A DNA stretch of 17,556 nucleotides from Pseudomonadota bacterium (GCA_947454665.1 CANGMU010000022.1:1-17556); one strand, 5' to 3'; shown: positions 6,688 to 15,442, counted from the first letter of the stretch. Program-made: numbers and translations. The notes: generated by a model not told the origin, from the sequence alone.

Positions 6688-9249
6688 ATGAGAAGACACA
6701 TTCGGCCGCTCCTGGGTGCGTTCCTGTTTCCGGCCCTCGCCCTGGTCGCTGCGTCAGCCGGCGAAGCGGCAGAGGCCAAGCCGACACGGTGGTCCGACCC
6801 CGCGACCTGGCCCAACAGGAAACTGCCGGCCGCCGGCGACAAGGTCACCATCCCCGATGGCAAGTCCGTCCTGCTGGACGTCAGCCCACCTGCCCTGGGC
6901 GGCCTGACTATCAACGGCACGCTGCGTTTCTCGGATGCCACCGACGTGGAACTGACCACCGAGTGGATCATGCTGCACGGTGAACTCGAGATCGGTACCG
7001 AAGCCAGGCCCCACACGCGCAAGGCCACCATCACCCTCACCGACAACGTGAAGGAAGAAGAAATGATGGGCATGGGCGACCGGGGCATCATGCTGTCGGG
7101 CGGCACGCTCAACCTCCACGGCAACATCCAGAACACTTGGTCCAAGCTGGCCAGGACCGCTGAGGCCGGCAGCACCTCGATCACGGTCCTGAATGCGTCA
7201 AGCTGGCGCGCCGGTGACGAGATCGTCCTCGCCTCCACGGATTACGATCCGCGCCAGGCCGAGCGTCGCAGGATTGCCGGCATCAGCGGCAACACACTGA
7301 CGCTCGACAAGCCGCTGGAGTACATGCACTTCGGCAAGATGACCTTCGACGTGGATGAACGCGGCGAAGTGGGCCTGCTGACGCGCAACATCAAGATCCA
7401 GGCCTCGTCTGATGCGGAGCAGACCTACAAGGGTGGCCACATCATGGCCATGGTCACGAGCAAGATGTATGTCTCGGGCGTCGAACTGAACCGCATGGGC
7501 CAGAACCTGACGCTCGCGCGCTATCCCATCCACTGGCATCTGGTCGGCGACGGCGGCAAGGGCCAGTACATCCGCAATGCCGCCATCCACGACACCTACA
7601 ACCGCTGCGTGACGGTCCATGGCACGCACAACCTGCGCGTCGAGAACAACGTGACCTACAACACCGTGGGTCATTGCTTCTTCATGGAAGATGGCATCGA
7701 GCACGGCAACGCGTTCATCCACAACCTGGCCATCCAGACCAAGTGCCACACCTCCAAGCCCTGCGTGCCCACCAATCTGGCGGCGGCAGGAGAAACCCTG
7801 GAAACCCGTCAGGCCGGCGCGGAGAGCGGCCAGCAGTCCAAGGACGTGCTGCTGCCTTCGGACAACACCGTGGCGAGCTACTGGATCACCAACCCGGACA
7901 ACACCTACCGCGACAACGTCGCGGCAGGCTCCGATGCGAACGGGTTCTGGATGTCCCTGCCGGAACACCCGAATGGTGCGTTCCAGGGCACGGACCCGAG
8001 CAAGGCCACCTGGCCGCGGCGCACGAAATTCAGCGAATTCAAGGGCAACGTGGCCCACTCGAACTACGACGGCTTCATGTTCGACCGCAACATCAACGCC
8101 AACAACACGTTTGGCGTGACGGGCAACTCACACACAGGCCTCGAGAACCCGGCCGACGCGAGCAGCAAGCCGGTGGTCTCGGTCTTCGAGGACCTCACCA
8201 CCTACAAGAACCGCAATGGCGGAATCTGGGGCCGTGGCGAGGCGCACCTGTTCCGGAACGTGAAGTTCGCCGACAACGCCATCGGCTTCACGCACGCCTC
8301 GGGTGGCGTGCGCTTCGACTACAGCTCGCAGGTCAGGGACTCGCTGTTCGTCGGCCAGACCGAGAACCTCGGCAACCCACGCACTGACGCAGAAAAGGCC
8401 GCCGGACGCAGCCTGCCGAAGCCGATGCTGCCGGACTTCCCCATCCGCGGCTATGAGTACTACGACTACCGCCATGACCTGGTGAACACCACCTTCCGCA
8501 ATTACCAGGACGACGCGACGCGCAAGACCGGCGCTATCTCGCACCTGCTGTACACCAGCTTCGGTTCCAGCTCGAACAATGCCATCGAGAAGCTGAAGTT
8601 CATCGATGCCAAGCCGGTGTACTACCCACTGATGGAGAAGAAGTGGGGTAACGACAACAATACCGGCAGCCTGGCCTACAAGAGCGCCGTATTCAGCGAC
8701 AAGGACGGTTCGCTGGGCATGGGGCCCAAATCCTTCGTGGTCATCAACGACGGCGTCAATGACAGCATCGCCGTGGACAACCAGGCCTGCCAGATCCAGC
8801 CCACCTGGAATGCCGCGGTATGCAAGGGCGATGTCGGGCGAATGAGCTTCGTGGATGGACATGGCCTGGGCTTCAACCCGATCAGCCGCGGTGGAATCGA
8901 TGCCACCCTGCCGCCAGTCATCCTCACTCGCAAGGACGACCACGGCCGGAAGATCACGATCGCCGTGGGCACCAACGTTCGCTCCGGTATCGAGTTCACC
9001 GCGACCACCGAACGCAAGACCATGGACCTCAACGTGATCGAGCTGGATGCCGGTTCGTGGGTGATCGTGGAGATACCGGGATTCAGCAAGGCCGCCTCGG
9101 GTGCCGAGCAGAGCAGCCTTGATGCGCTGCGCAAAGCCAGCACCACCTCGTACTACAAGGCAGCGGATGCACTGTGGGTGAAGATGGTGTCTGCCGGCGA
9201 TGACAGCCGCGGCATGGGTGGCGGGGTGACGGTCCAGGTCAGCCGCTAA
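6688..9249 (+). CDS. Secreted G8-domain right-handed beta-helix protein, CEMIP/TMEM2-like (paralogue B)
   Basis: This encodes 853 aa from the ATG at 6688, placed 9 bases after a GGGGGG ribosome site. A signal peptide spans residues 1-27 (ending GEA), and the G8 domain spans about 34-120. A beta-helix follows to about 720, carrying RYPIHWHL at 278-285, RCVTVHGTH at 306-314, GHCFFMEDG at 328-336, LLPSDN at 388-393 and NVAAGSDANGFW at 410-421. These are the signatures shared with animal CEMIP/TMEM2. By eye it is very similar to paralogue A over the first 340 residues and more divergent later, especially at 365-385 and 480-500. It lacks A's poly-Ala linker: the helix end joins the C-terminal module (about 740-835, WVIVEIPGF, DALWVKMV) through a short segment. 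A strong terminator follows directly. It is the only plus-strand gene, so its expression may be independent of paralogue A. A polysaccharide-active role is inferred from the animal relatives, not shown. Confidence 0.9.
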   Translation: MRRHIRPLLGAFLFPALALVAASAGEAAEAKPTRWSDPATWPNRKLPAAGDKVTIPDGKSVLLDVSPPALGGLTINGTLRFSDATDVELTTEWIMLHGELEIGTEARPHTRKATITLTDNVKEEEMMGMGDRGIMLSGGTLNLHGNIQNTWSKLARTAEAGSTSITVLNASSWRAGDEIVLASTDYDPRQAERRRIAGISGNTLTLDKPLEYMHFGKMTFDVDERGEVGLLTRNIKIQASSDAEQTYKGGHIMAMVTSKMYVSGVELNRMGQNLTLARYPIHWHLVGDGGKGQYIRNAAIHDTYNRCVTVHGTHNLRVENNVTYNTVGHCFFMEDGIEHGNAFIHNLAIQTKCHTSKPCVPTNLAAAGETLETRQAGAESGQQSKDVLLPSDNTVASYWITNPDNTYRDNVAAGSDANGFWMSLPEHPNGAFQGTDPSKATWPRRTKFSEFKGNVAHSNYDGFMFDRNINANNTFGVTGNSHTGLENPADASSKPVVSVFEDLTTYKNRNGGIWGRGEAHLFRNVKFADNAIGFTHASGGVRFDYSSQVRDSLFVGQTENLGNPRTDAEKAAGRSLPKPMLPDFPIRGYEYYDYRHDLVNTTFRNYQDDATRKTGAISHLLYTSFGSSSNNAIEKLKFIDAKPVYYPLMEKKWGNDNNTGSLAYKSAVFSDKDGSLGMGPKSFVVINDGVNDSIAVDNQACQIQPTWNAAVCKGDVGRMSFVDGHGLGFNPISRGGIDATLPPVILTRKDDHGRKITIAVGTNVRSGIEFTATTERKTMDLNVIELDAGSWVIVEIPGFSKAASGAEQSSLDALRKASTTSYYKAADALWVKMVSAGDDSRGMGGGVTVQVSR
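7411..7683. repeat. Right arm of inverted repeat formed by the G8 paralogues
   Basis: This is the counterpart of 4633-4902 in inverted orientation. Perfect identity holds over 7411-7468 (58 bp) and 7618-7683 (66 bp). The arms lie about 2.5 kb apart and enclose the 5' part of both G8 genes, the whole DUF8021-like gene and the divergent promoter region. Confidence 0.9.
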
Positions 9250-9252
9250 ACG

Positions 9253-9280
9253 AAAAAGCCACCCCAAGGGTGGCTTTTTT
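9253..9280. terminator. Bidirectional rho-independent terminator
   Basis: A 7-bp perfect stem GCCACCC/GGGTGGC (9258-9264 and 9268-9274) with a 3-base loop is flanked by five A on the left and six T on the right. It therefore works as an intrinsic terminator on both strands. It ends G8 paralogue B (stop at 9249) on the plus strand. On the minus strand it can end transcripts coming from tRNA-fMet and the nuo operon. Confidence 0.9.
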
Positions 9281-9319
9281 GCAGGTACTGCCGGAGCAGG
9301 GGCTGTACCTCGATCAAGT

Positions 9320-9396
<77 letters not shown>

Positions 9397-9456
9397 ACCG
9401 AGGCCGCGAATACTACATCAGTTTCCGCGACTGTCCAGATCTTTATTGCCTGCCTG

Positions 9457-10902
9457 TTACAGCGGGATCACGCTGCGGCAAACATCCAGCAACGCATCCG
9501 GCATCAGGCCCAAGGCCAGCGCGGCAAACGCGTTCACGACGACCATCAGTCGGATCGGCGCGCGCGTGAGCTTGCCCGGCAGGTCGCCCGGCGCCTCGAA
9601 GTACATCATCCAGACCAGACGCAGGTAGTAGAACGCGCCGATCACGGACATCAGCACCGCGATGCCGGCCAGCCACAGGTGGCCGCCATGGATCAGCGAT
9701 TCCAGGACACGCAGCTTGGCCCAGAAGCCGACGAAGGGCGGCACGCCGGCCGTCGAGAACATCAGTGCGGCCATGACCAGGGCCAGAAGTGGATCCCGCT
9801 TGGAGAGCCCCTTGTACTGCTCGATCTCGTCGGCTTCAAAGCCATCGCGGGCCGCCAGCAGGATCACGCCGAAGGAGCCGAGCGTGGTCAGTACATAGAC
9901 CAGCGTGAAGTACAGCGCGGCCTGGTAGCCATCCGCCGTGCCGGACACGAAGCCCAGCAGGATGAAGCCGACGTTCGAGATGGCCGAATAAGCGAGCATG
10001 CGGCGCAGGTTCGTCTGCGCAATGGCGACGATGTTGCCCAGCACGATGGACACGACGGCCAGCACCGACAGCATCTGCGACCAGGCAGCCACCTGCCCCG
10101 CCATGCCCTCTGCCAGCAAGCGGAAAGCCAACGCGAAAGACGCGAGCTTCGGCGCCGTGGCAACGAGCATCGTCACCGGCGTCGGCGCGCCCTGATAGAC
10201 ATCCGGCACCCACATGTGGAAAGGCACCGCGCCGAACTTGAAGCCGATCGCCACCACGATGAATGTCAGGCCCAGCAGCAGGCCAAGGCTCGGTTCGCCG
10301 GACAAGGCCGATGACAGGATGTCCAGAGACAAAGAGCCAGTCATGCCATAGACCAGCGACATGCCATAGAGCAGCGTGCCCGAGGCTATCGCGCCCAGTA
10401 CGAAGTACTTCATGGCCGCCTCGGCCGCGACGCCGTTGTCGCGGTCGAAGGCCACCAGCGCATACAGCGAAAGAGACAGCAGTTCCACGCCGATGTATAC
10501 GGTGATCAGGTTGCCCGCCGAGGCCAGCACCAGGATGCCCAGCAGCGCCGTCAGCGACAGGACGTAGTACTCGCCCTTGTGGATGCGCCGACGGTTCAAA
10601 TAGTCGCCCGAGTAATACAGGGCGACTGCCACGAACAGGAACGCGGCGAGCTTGAGCAGCGTCGCGAGGTTGTCCGCGATGTACATGCCGCTGAACAGCA
10701 GGTGGGCCACCTGAACATCCGCCGTGACAAGCGTCACCAGGGCGCCACCCAGCAGCAGGAACAGGGTAAAGCTTGCCGTGCGTCCCGGGGCTTTGAGGCC
10801 GAAGAACACGTCGAACAGGAGCAACGCGCAGACCGCTGCCGTGAGATAGATCTCAGGCATCGCGGGCAGGATCTGGGCCAGGCTGAAGGTCGTATCGGTC
10901 AT
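9457..10902 (-). CDS. nuoN: NADH-quinone oxidoreductase subunit N (NuoN)
   Basis: This 481-aa integral membrane subunit belongs to the proton-pumping arm of complex I. It is one of three antiporter-like (Mrp-type) subunits and sits next to NuoK and NuoM. The sequence is almost entirely transmembrane helices. The broken-helix and channel region shows FKFGAVPFHMW at 221-231 (conserved K222) and PDVYQGAPTPVT at 233-244, and E140 lies in the helix YIGVELLSLS. The length is normal for the family. It starts at ATG 10902, 14 bp after the nuoM stop, behind an AGGA ribosome site about 9 bases away. It is the last gene of the operon, followed by tRNA-fMet. Confidence 0.97.
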   Translation of the reverse strand: MTDTTFSLAQILPAMPEIYLTAAVCALLLFDVFFGLKAPGRTASFTLFLLLGGALVTLVTADVQVAHLLFSGMYIADNLATLLKLAAFLFVAVALYYSGDYLNRRRIHKGEYYVLSLTALLGILVLASAGNLITVYIGVELLSLSLYALVAFDRDNGVAAEAAMKYFVLGAIASGTLLYGMSLVYGMTGSLSLDILSSALSGEPSLGLLLGLTFIVVAIGFKFGAVPFHMWVPDVYQGAPTPVTMLVATAPKLASFALAFRLLAEGMAGQVAAWSQMLSVLAVVSIVLGNIVAIAQTNLRRMLAYSAISNVGFILLGFVSGTADGYQAALYFTLVYVLTTLGSFGVILLAARDGFEADEIEQYKGLSKRDPLLALVMAALMFSTAGVPPFVGFWAKLRVLESLIHGGHLWLAGIAVLMSVIGAFYYLRLVWMMYFEAPGDLPGKLTRAPIRLMVVVNAFAALALGLMPDALLDVCRSVIPL

Positions 10903-10916
10903 ATCGGGCCGTCCTG

Positions 10917-12434
10917 TCAGGGCATCGGCAGTTTGGTCGTCAGCATCTGCTCGACCAAGTGGTGGATCGAACCGCGCATCACGTCGAGCAGCGGCGCCGG
11001 CCAGAGGCCGAGCAGCAGGACACCAACGGCGAGCACGGCCAGCATGAAGAATTCACGGCCATTGATATCCGTGAGCTCCGCTACGTGGTGGTTGCCCACC
11101 GGCCCGAAGATGACGCGCTTGACCAGCCACAGGGTGTAGGCAGCGCCCAGGATCAGCGTCGTCGCGGCGACGAACGCGAACCAGAAGTTGGCCTTGAAGG
11201 CCGCGAGGATCACGAGGAACTCGCCGACGAAGCCGGACGTCGCCGGCAAGCCCGCGTTGGCCATCGAGAACAGGACCATGAAGGCCGCGAACTTCGGCAT
11301 CGTGTTGATCACGCCGCCATAGGCGCTGATCTCACGGCTGTGCACACGGTCGTACATGACACCGACGCAGAGGAACATCGCACCGGAGATCAGGCCGTGC
11401 GAAATCATCTGCACCATGGCGCCGTCAAGGCCCATCGCCGCGCCCTGCGTGCTGCCGGTACCCGCGACGATGTCGTAAGCCAGGAAGGCACCCAGCGTCA
11501 CGAAGCCCATGTGCGCGATCGATGAATAGGCGATCAGCTTCTTCATGTCCTGCTGCACGAGCGCCACGAAGCCGATGTAGGCGACTGCGACCAGCGACAG
11601 ACCAATCAGCAGCCAGTCCAGTTCTCGGCTGGCATCCGGCGTGATCGGCAGGCTGAAGCGCAGCAGGCCGTAACCGCCCATCTTCAGCATGATCGCGGCC
11701 AGCACCACGGAGCCACCGGTGGGGGCCTCGACATGCGCATCCGGCAACCAGGTGTGCACCGGCCACATCGGCACTTTCACGGCGAAGGCAGCGAGGAAGG
11801 CCAGGAAGATCAGGATCTGCTCGTGCAGCGTCAGCGGCAGCGCGTGGAAGGACGCGATCGAGTAATCACCGGCCTTCAGGTACATGTAGATCAGAGCGAT
11901 CAGCATGAACACCGAGCCAAGGAAGGTGTACAGGAAGAACTTGATCGTCGCGTAGACGCGGCGCGGGCCGCCCCAGATGCCGATGATCAGGAACATCGGG
12001 ATCAGCATGGCTTCCCAGAAGAAATAGAACAGCATCGCGTCCATGGCGGAGAAGACACCGACCATGAGCCCTTCCATGACGAGGAAGGCCGCGAAGTACT
12101 GCGCCTGGCGCTCGGTGATGACTTCCCAGGCCGCGATCACCACGAAGATCGAAACGAAGGTCGTCAGCAGGATGAGCGGCAGCGCGATGCCATCGATACC
12201 GAGGTGGTAATCGGCATGAAAGGTCGGGATCCACTCGCGGTGCTCGATGAACTGGAACGCCGCCGTGCTGCCGTCAAAGCCGGCGTAGAGCGGCAGGCTC
12301 AGCGCGAAGGTGACCAGCGCAGTCAGCAGCGCGATCCAGCGCGCCGCCGGCGCGCTCTTGCTGCCCGCGAGGAGCGTGAGGACACCACCCGCGATGGGCA
12401 GCCAGATGAGGATGGAAAGAAGGTTCGACAGCAT
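10917..12434 (-). CDS. nuoM: NADH-quinone oxidoreductase subunit M (NuoM)
   Basis: This 505-aa polytopic membrane protein is the middle antiporter-like subunit of the complex I proton-pumping arm, between NuoN and NuoL. Diagnostic features are FFWEAMLIPMFLIIG (functional Glu at 141), the lysine-bearing helix before PMWPVHTWLPDAH (K220, 222-234), EAPTGGSVVLA at 236-246 and a second conserved lysine at 251. It starts at ATG 12434, 10 bp downstream of the nuoL stop, with an AGGGA-like ribosome site. Spacing and order leave no doubt that it belongs to the nuo operon. No truncation or unusual insertion is seen. Confidence 0.97.
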   Translation of the reverse strand: MLSNLLSILIWLPIAGGVLTLLAGSKSAPAARWIALLTALVTFALSLPLYAGFDGSTAAFQFIEHREWIPTFHADYHLGIDGIALPLILLTTFVSIFVVIAAWEVITERQAQYFAAFLVMEGLMVGVFSAMDAMLFYFFWEAMLIPMFLIIGIWGGPRRVYATIKFFLYTFLGSVFMLIALIYMYLKAGDYSIASFHALPLTLHEQILIFLAFLAAFAVKVPMWPVHTWLPDAHVEAPTGGSVVLAAIMLKMGGYGLLRFSLPITPDASRELDWLLIGLSLVAVAYIGFVALVQQDMKKLIAYSSIAHMGFVTLGAFLAYDIVAGTGSTQGAAMGLDGAMVQMISHGLISGAMFLCVGVMYDRVHSREISAYGGVINTMPKFAAFMVLFSMANAGLPATSGFVGEFLVILAAFKANFWFAFVAATTLILGAAYTLWLVKRVIFGPVGNHHVAELTDINGREFFMLAVLAVGVLLLGLWPAPLLDVMRGSIHHLVEQMLTTKLPMP

Positions 12435-12444
12435 GATCGGATCC

Positions 12445-14511
12445 CTAGTGCGCTCTCAACAGGAACCAGCCGAGCAGAGCTGCCAGACCGATGACCATCC
12501 AGAAGGCGTAGGTGTACAGGAAGCCCGTCTGCACACGGCGTGCAACACCGGAGAACCAGCCCACCGTGGCCGCCGAGCCGTTGACCAGCGTGCCGTCGAT
12601 GACGGCCTGGTCACCCGCACGCCAGAACAGCTGTCCGAGACCCCGCGCGCCCGCAGCGAGCACGTTCTCGTTGAACCAGTCGAAGTAATACTTGTTCTCG
12701 AGGATCTTGCGAACCGGCGCAAACACGGCTGCAAGGCGGTCCGCCAGCGCCGGCTGTTTGAGGTAGAGCAGCCACGCCGACGCCACGCCAGCGAGCGCGA
12801 GCCAGAACGGCAACGTGCCGAAGGCATGCAGCGCCATCTCCAGCGGATGGCCCGCGTGCTCGGCAATGTGGTGCATGGCGTGGTGGCGCGCCTCGTCGAT
12901 GAAGATGGCGCCGTGGAAGTACTCGCCCGCCAGCATCGGCGCCACGGTCAGGTACCCAATGACGAGCGAAGGAATGGCCAGGGCAACCAGCGGCGCCCAG
13001 ACCACGAACGGGCTCTCATGCGGGACGTGCACGCCATGGTGGCCATGGTGGCCATGGTGGCCATGGTCATCATGGCCCGCGGCCTTGCCATGGCCATGGT
13101 CGTCCGCGGCGTGCGCATCGTGCTCGCCCGGGAAGGGCTTGTTGCGGAAGCGCTCCTCGCCATGGAACACGAGGAAATACATGCGGAAGCTGTAGAAGGC
13201 CGTCACGAACACGCCGGCGAGCACCGCGAAGTGCGCATAGCCCGCACCCGGCAGCTCGCTGGCGCCCGCGGCCAGGATGATGCTGTCCTTCGAGAAGAAG
13301 CCCGAGAAGAACGGCGTGCCGATCAGGGCAAGCGAACCGATCAGGGAGGTGATCCAGGTGATCGGCATGTACTTGCGCAGGCCGCCCATGTTGCGGATGT
13401 CCTGGTCATGGTGCATGCCGATGATCACCGAGCCGGCGCCCAGGAACAGCAGCGCCTTGAAGAAGGCATGCGTCATCAGGTGGAACACGGCGGCGGAATA
13501 CGCCGAAACACCGAGAGCGACTGTCATGTAGCCCAGCTGGGACAGCGTGGAATAGGCGACGACGCGCTTGATGTCGTTGGCGATGATGCCGAGGAAGCCC
13601 ATGAACAGGGCTGTCGTTGCGCCGATGACCAGCACGAAGTTCAGCGCCGTCTCCGACGCCTCGAACAGTGGCGACATGCGCGCCACCATGAAGATACCGG
13701 CGGTGACCATCGTCGCGGCGTGGATCAGCGCCGAGATCGGGGTCGGGCCTTCCATCGAATCCGGAAGCCAGACATGCAGCGGCATCTGCGCCGACTTGCC
13801 CATCGCACCGATGAACAGGCAGATGCAGATCACGGTGATCGCCGACCACGCATGCCCCGGGAGGATCTCGAAGCTCAGTTGTGCGATCGACGGGACAGCC
13901 GCGAAAGCATCTTTGTAATCCAGCGAACCGGTGAAGTAGACGACGCCCGCGATGCCCAGCACGAAGCCGAAGTCGCCGACGCGGTTCACGAGGAAGGCCT
14001 TCATGTTGGCGAAAATCGCCGTAGGCCGCGTGTACCAGAAGCCGATGAGCAGGTAGGACACGACGCCGACCGCTTCCCAGCCGAAGAACAGCTGCATGAA
14101 GTTGTTCGACATCACGAGCATGAGCATCGCGAAGGTGAACAGCGATATGTAGCTGAAGAAGCGCTGGTAGCCCGGGTCTTCCTGCATGTAGCCGATCGTG
14201 TAAACGTGCACGCACAGCGACACGAAGGTCACGACGACCATCATCATCACGGTAAGCGTGTCCACCAGGAAGCCGACCTGCATGCGGATGCCGTCGGAAA
14301 CCAGCCATGTGTAGACCGTCTCGTTGAAGACCGGCGCATGCTTGAACACGACGTCATTGAAGACGCCGAGGGACAGCACCAGCGCCGCGAGGACGCCCAG
14401 GATGGTGACGGCCGCCGCACCAGAGCGCCCGACGACCTTGCCGAACAGTCCGGCAATGATCGCCGCAGCGAGCGGCAGGAGGGGGATGGCGAGAAGCGTG
14501 GTCAGATTCAT
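12445..14511 (-). CDS. nuoL: NADH-quinone oxidoreductase subunit L (NuoL)
   Basis: This 688-aa protein is the distal antiporter-like subunit of complex I, with the long C-terminal amphipathic lateral helix that braces NuoM and NuoN. Conserved features are GWEAVGVVSYLLIGFW at 144-159 (functional E146), GKSAQMPLHVWLPDSM at 238-253 (K239) and GPTPISALIHAATMV at 255-269. Two adjacent ATG codons (14514 and 14511) are possible starts. The second is preferred because AAGGG lies 6 bases upstream; the first overlaps the nuoK stop (TGATG). Residues 464-498 are an unusual His-rich cytoplasmic or periplasmic loop (14 His in 35 residues, with GHH repeats). The remaining segments match the family. Confidence 0.97.
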   Translation of the reverse strand: MNLTTLLAIPLLPLAAAIIAGLFGKVVGRSGAAAVTILGVLAALVLSLGVFNDVVFKHAPVFNETVYTWLVSDGIRMQVGFLVDTLTVMMMVVVTFVSLCVHVYTIGYMQEDPGYQRFFSYISLFTFAMLMLVMSNNFMQLFFGWEAVGVVSYLLIGFWYTRPTAIFANMKAFLVNRVGDFGFVLGIAGVVYFTGSLDYKDAFAAVPSIAQLSFEILPGHAWSAITVICICLFIGAMGKSAQMPLHVWLPDSMEGPTPISALIHAATMVTAGIFMVARMSPLFEASETALNFVLVIGATTALFMGFLGIIANDIKRVVAYSTLSQLGYMTVALGVSAYSAAVFHLMTHAFFKALLFLGAGSVIIGMHHDQDIRNMGGLRKYMPITWITSLIGSLALIGTPFFSGFFSKDSIILAAGASELPGAGYAHFAVLAGVFVTAFYSFRMYFLVFHGEERFRNKPFPGEHDAHAADDHGHGKAAGHDDHGHHGHHGHHGVHVPHESPFVVWAPLVALAIPSLVIGYLTVAPMLAGEYFHGAIFIDEARHHAMHHIAEHAGHPLEMALHAFGTLPFWLALAGVASAWLLYLKQPALADRLAAVFAPVRKILENKYYFDWFNENVLAAGARGLGQLFWRAGDQAVIDGTLVNGSAATVGWFSGVARRVQTGFLYTYAFWMVIGLAALLGWFLLRAH
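13033..13067. repeat. 9-bp tandem repeat coding the NuoL His-rich loop
   Basis: Almost four copies of the unit GCCATGGTG (plus strand; GHH on the coding strand) lie head to tail inside nuoL. The unit length is a multiple of three, so slippage would change the number of Gly-His-His units without breaking the frame. Confidence 0.85.
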
Positions 14512-14513
14512 CA

Positions 14514-14819
14514 TCAACCCTTGAGCGAGTTCAGGTCCTCGACCGCAATCGTGCGCCGCTCGCGGAACAGCACGACGAGGATCGCCAGGCCGATCGCCGA
14601 TTCGGCGGCGGCCACGGTGAGGATGAAGAACACGAAGACCTGTCCCTCGAGGTTGCCGAGGAAGCGCGAGAAGGCCACGAAATTGAAGTTCGCGGACAGT
14701 AGCAGCAACTCGATGCACATGAGCAGCAGGATGACGTTCTTGCGGTTGATGAAGATGCCGGCCACGGAAAGCGCGAAGAGCAGTCCGGACAACACCATCA
14801 TGTGCTGGAGGGTAATCAC
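14514..14819 (-). CDS. nuoK: NADH-quinone oxidoreductase subunit K (NuoK)
   Basis: This 101-aa subunit has three transmembrane helices and is homologous to MrpC and mitochondrial ND4L. Two membrane-buried glutamates central to proton transfer are present: E37 in LLMCIELLLLSANFNFVAF and E73 in LTVAAAESAIGLAI. It starts at a GTG (14819) that overlaps the nuoJ stop by 4 bases (GTGA), 7 bases after a strong GGAGG site, so translational coupling is likely. The stop TGA overlaps the first possible nuoL ATG by one base. The length is exactly as expected. Confidence 0.97.
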   Translation of the reverse strand: MITLQHMMVLSGLLFALSVAGIFINRKNVILLLMCIELLLLSANFNFVAFSRFLGNLEGQVFVFFILTVAAAESAIGLAILVVLFRERRTIAVEDLNSLKG

Positions 14820-15418
14820 TTGCGGTCCTCCGCCTTCATCTTCAACACGCGGAGACGGTCCTCGGCACGCGTGGCGACCTGCGCGCCGATGTCCTGCACC
14901 TTCAGGCCCTTGCGCTTGCGCATCGTCAGCGTGATGGCTGCCACGATCGCCACCAGCAGGAGCACGGCCGCCAGCTCGAAGGGATAGACGTACTGCGTGT
15001 ACATCACCTGGCCGATCGCCCCCGTGTTGCTGTAATCGGCCGGGAGCGGCTTGGCGGCCTGCGTCGCGTCGATACCAAGGCCCCGGGCGAACACCACGCC
15101 CATGATCTCGAACACGATCGCGCAGACCGTGAGCCAGCCGAGCCAGGCATGGCGCGTGAACCCCTTGCGGACTTCTTCGACGTTGATGTCGAGCATCATG
15201 ACGACGAAGAGGAACAGGACCATCACGGCGCCGACGTAGACGAGCACGAGCACGATGGCGAGGAACTCTGCCTCGATCAGCAGCCAGAGGGCCGCGCTCG
15301 TGAAGAAGCTCACCACCAGGCACAGGGCCGAGTGGACCGGGTTGCGCAGCGTGATGACGCCAAGCGCCGAGGCGATCAGCACCGCCGAGAACGCGTAGAA
15401 CAGGAACTGGACGAGCAC
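14816..15418 (-). CDS. nuoJ: NADH-quinone oxidoreductase subunit J (NuoJ)
   Basis: This 200-aa membrane subunit (ND6 homologue) lies at the heel of complex I, where its third helix takes part in coupling. Visible features are five hydrophobic helices, RNPVHSALCLV in the second, and the conserved EAEFLAIVLVLVYVGAVMVLF block that forms the pi-bulge helix. It starts at GTG 15418 with GGGAG 6 bases upstream. It ends inside the nuoK start (4-base overlap). The C-terminal tail (about 165-200) is hydrophilic and charged. Confidence 0.97.
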   Translation of the reverse strand: MLVQFLFYAFSAVLIASALGVITLRNPVHSALCLVVSFFTSAALWLLIEAEFLAIVLVLVYVGAVMVLFLFVVMMLDINVEEVRKGFTRHAWLGWLTVCAIVFEIMGVVFARGLGIDATQAAKPLPADYSNTGAIGQVMYTQYVYPFELAAVLLLVAIVAAITLTMRKRKGLKVQDIGAQVATRAEDRLRVLKMKAEDRK

Positions 15419-15442
15419 TTGCTTCTCCCCTCGCCGGCCGCC

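Noticed and set aside
1..9249. CRISPR array, transposase, integrase or toxin-antitoxin genes
   Set aside because: I found no regularly spaced direct repeats, no IS-like terminal inverted repeats and no matching proteins. The large repeat is explained by the duplicated G8 genes.
12310..14934. An 874-codon open frame on the plus strand, opposite nuoL and nuoM
   Set aside because: It lies antisense to clear nuo genes. Its translation is dominated by Arg, His, Asp and Glu with no family resemblance, as expected for the complementary frame of GC-rich membrane-protein genes.
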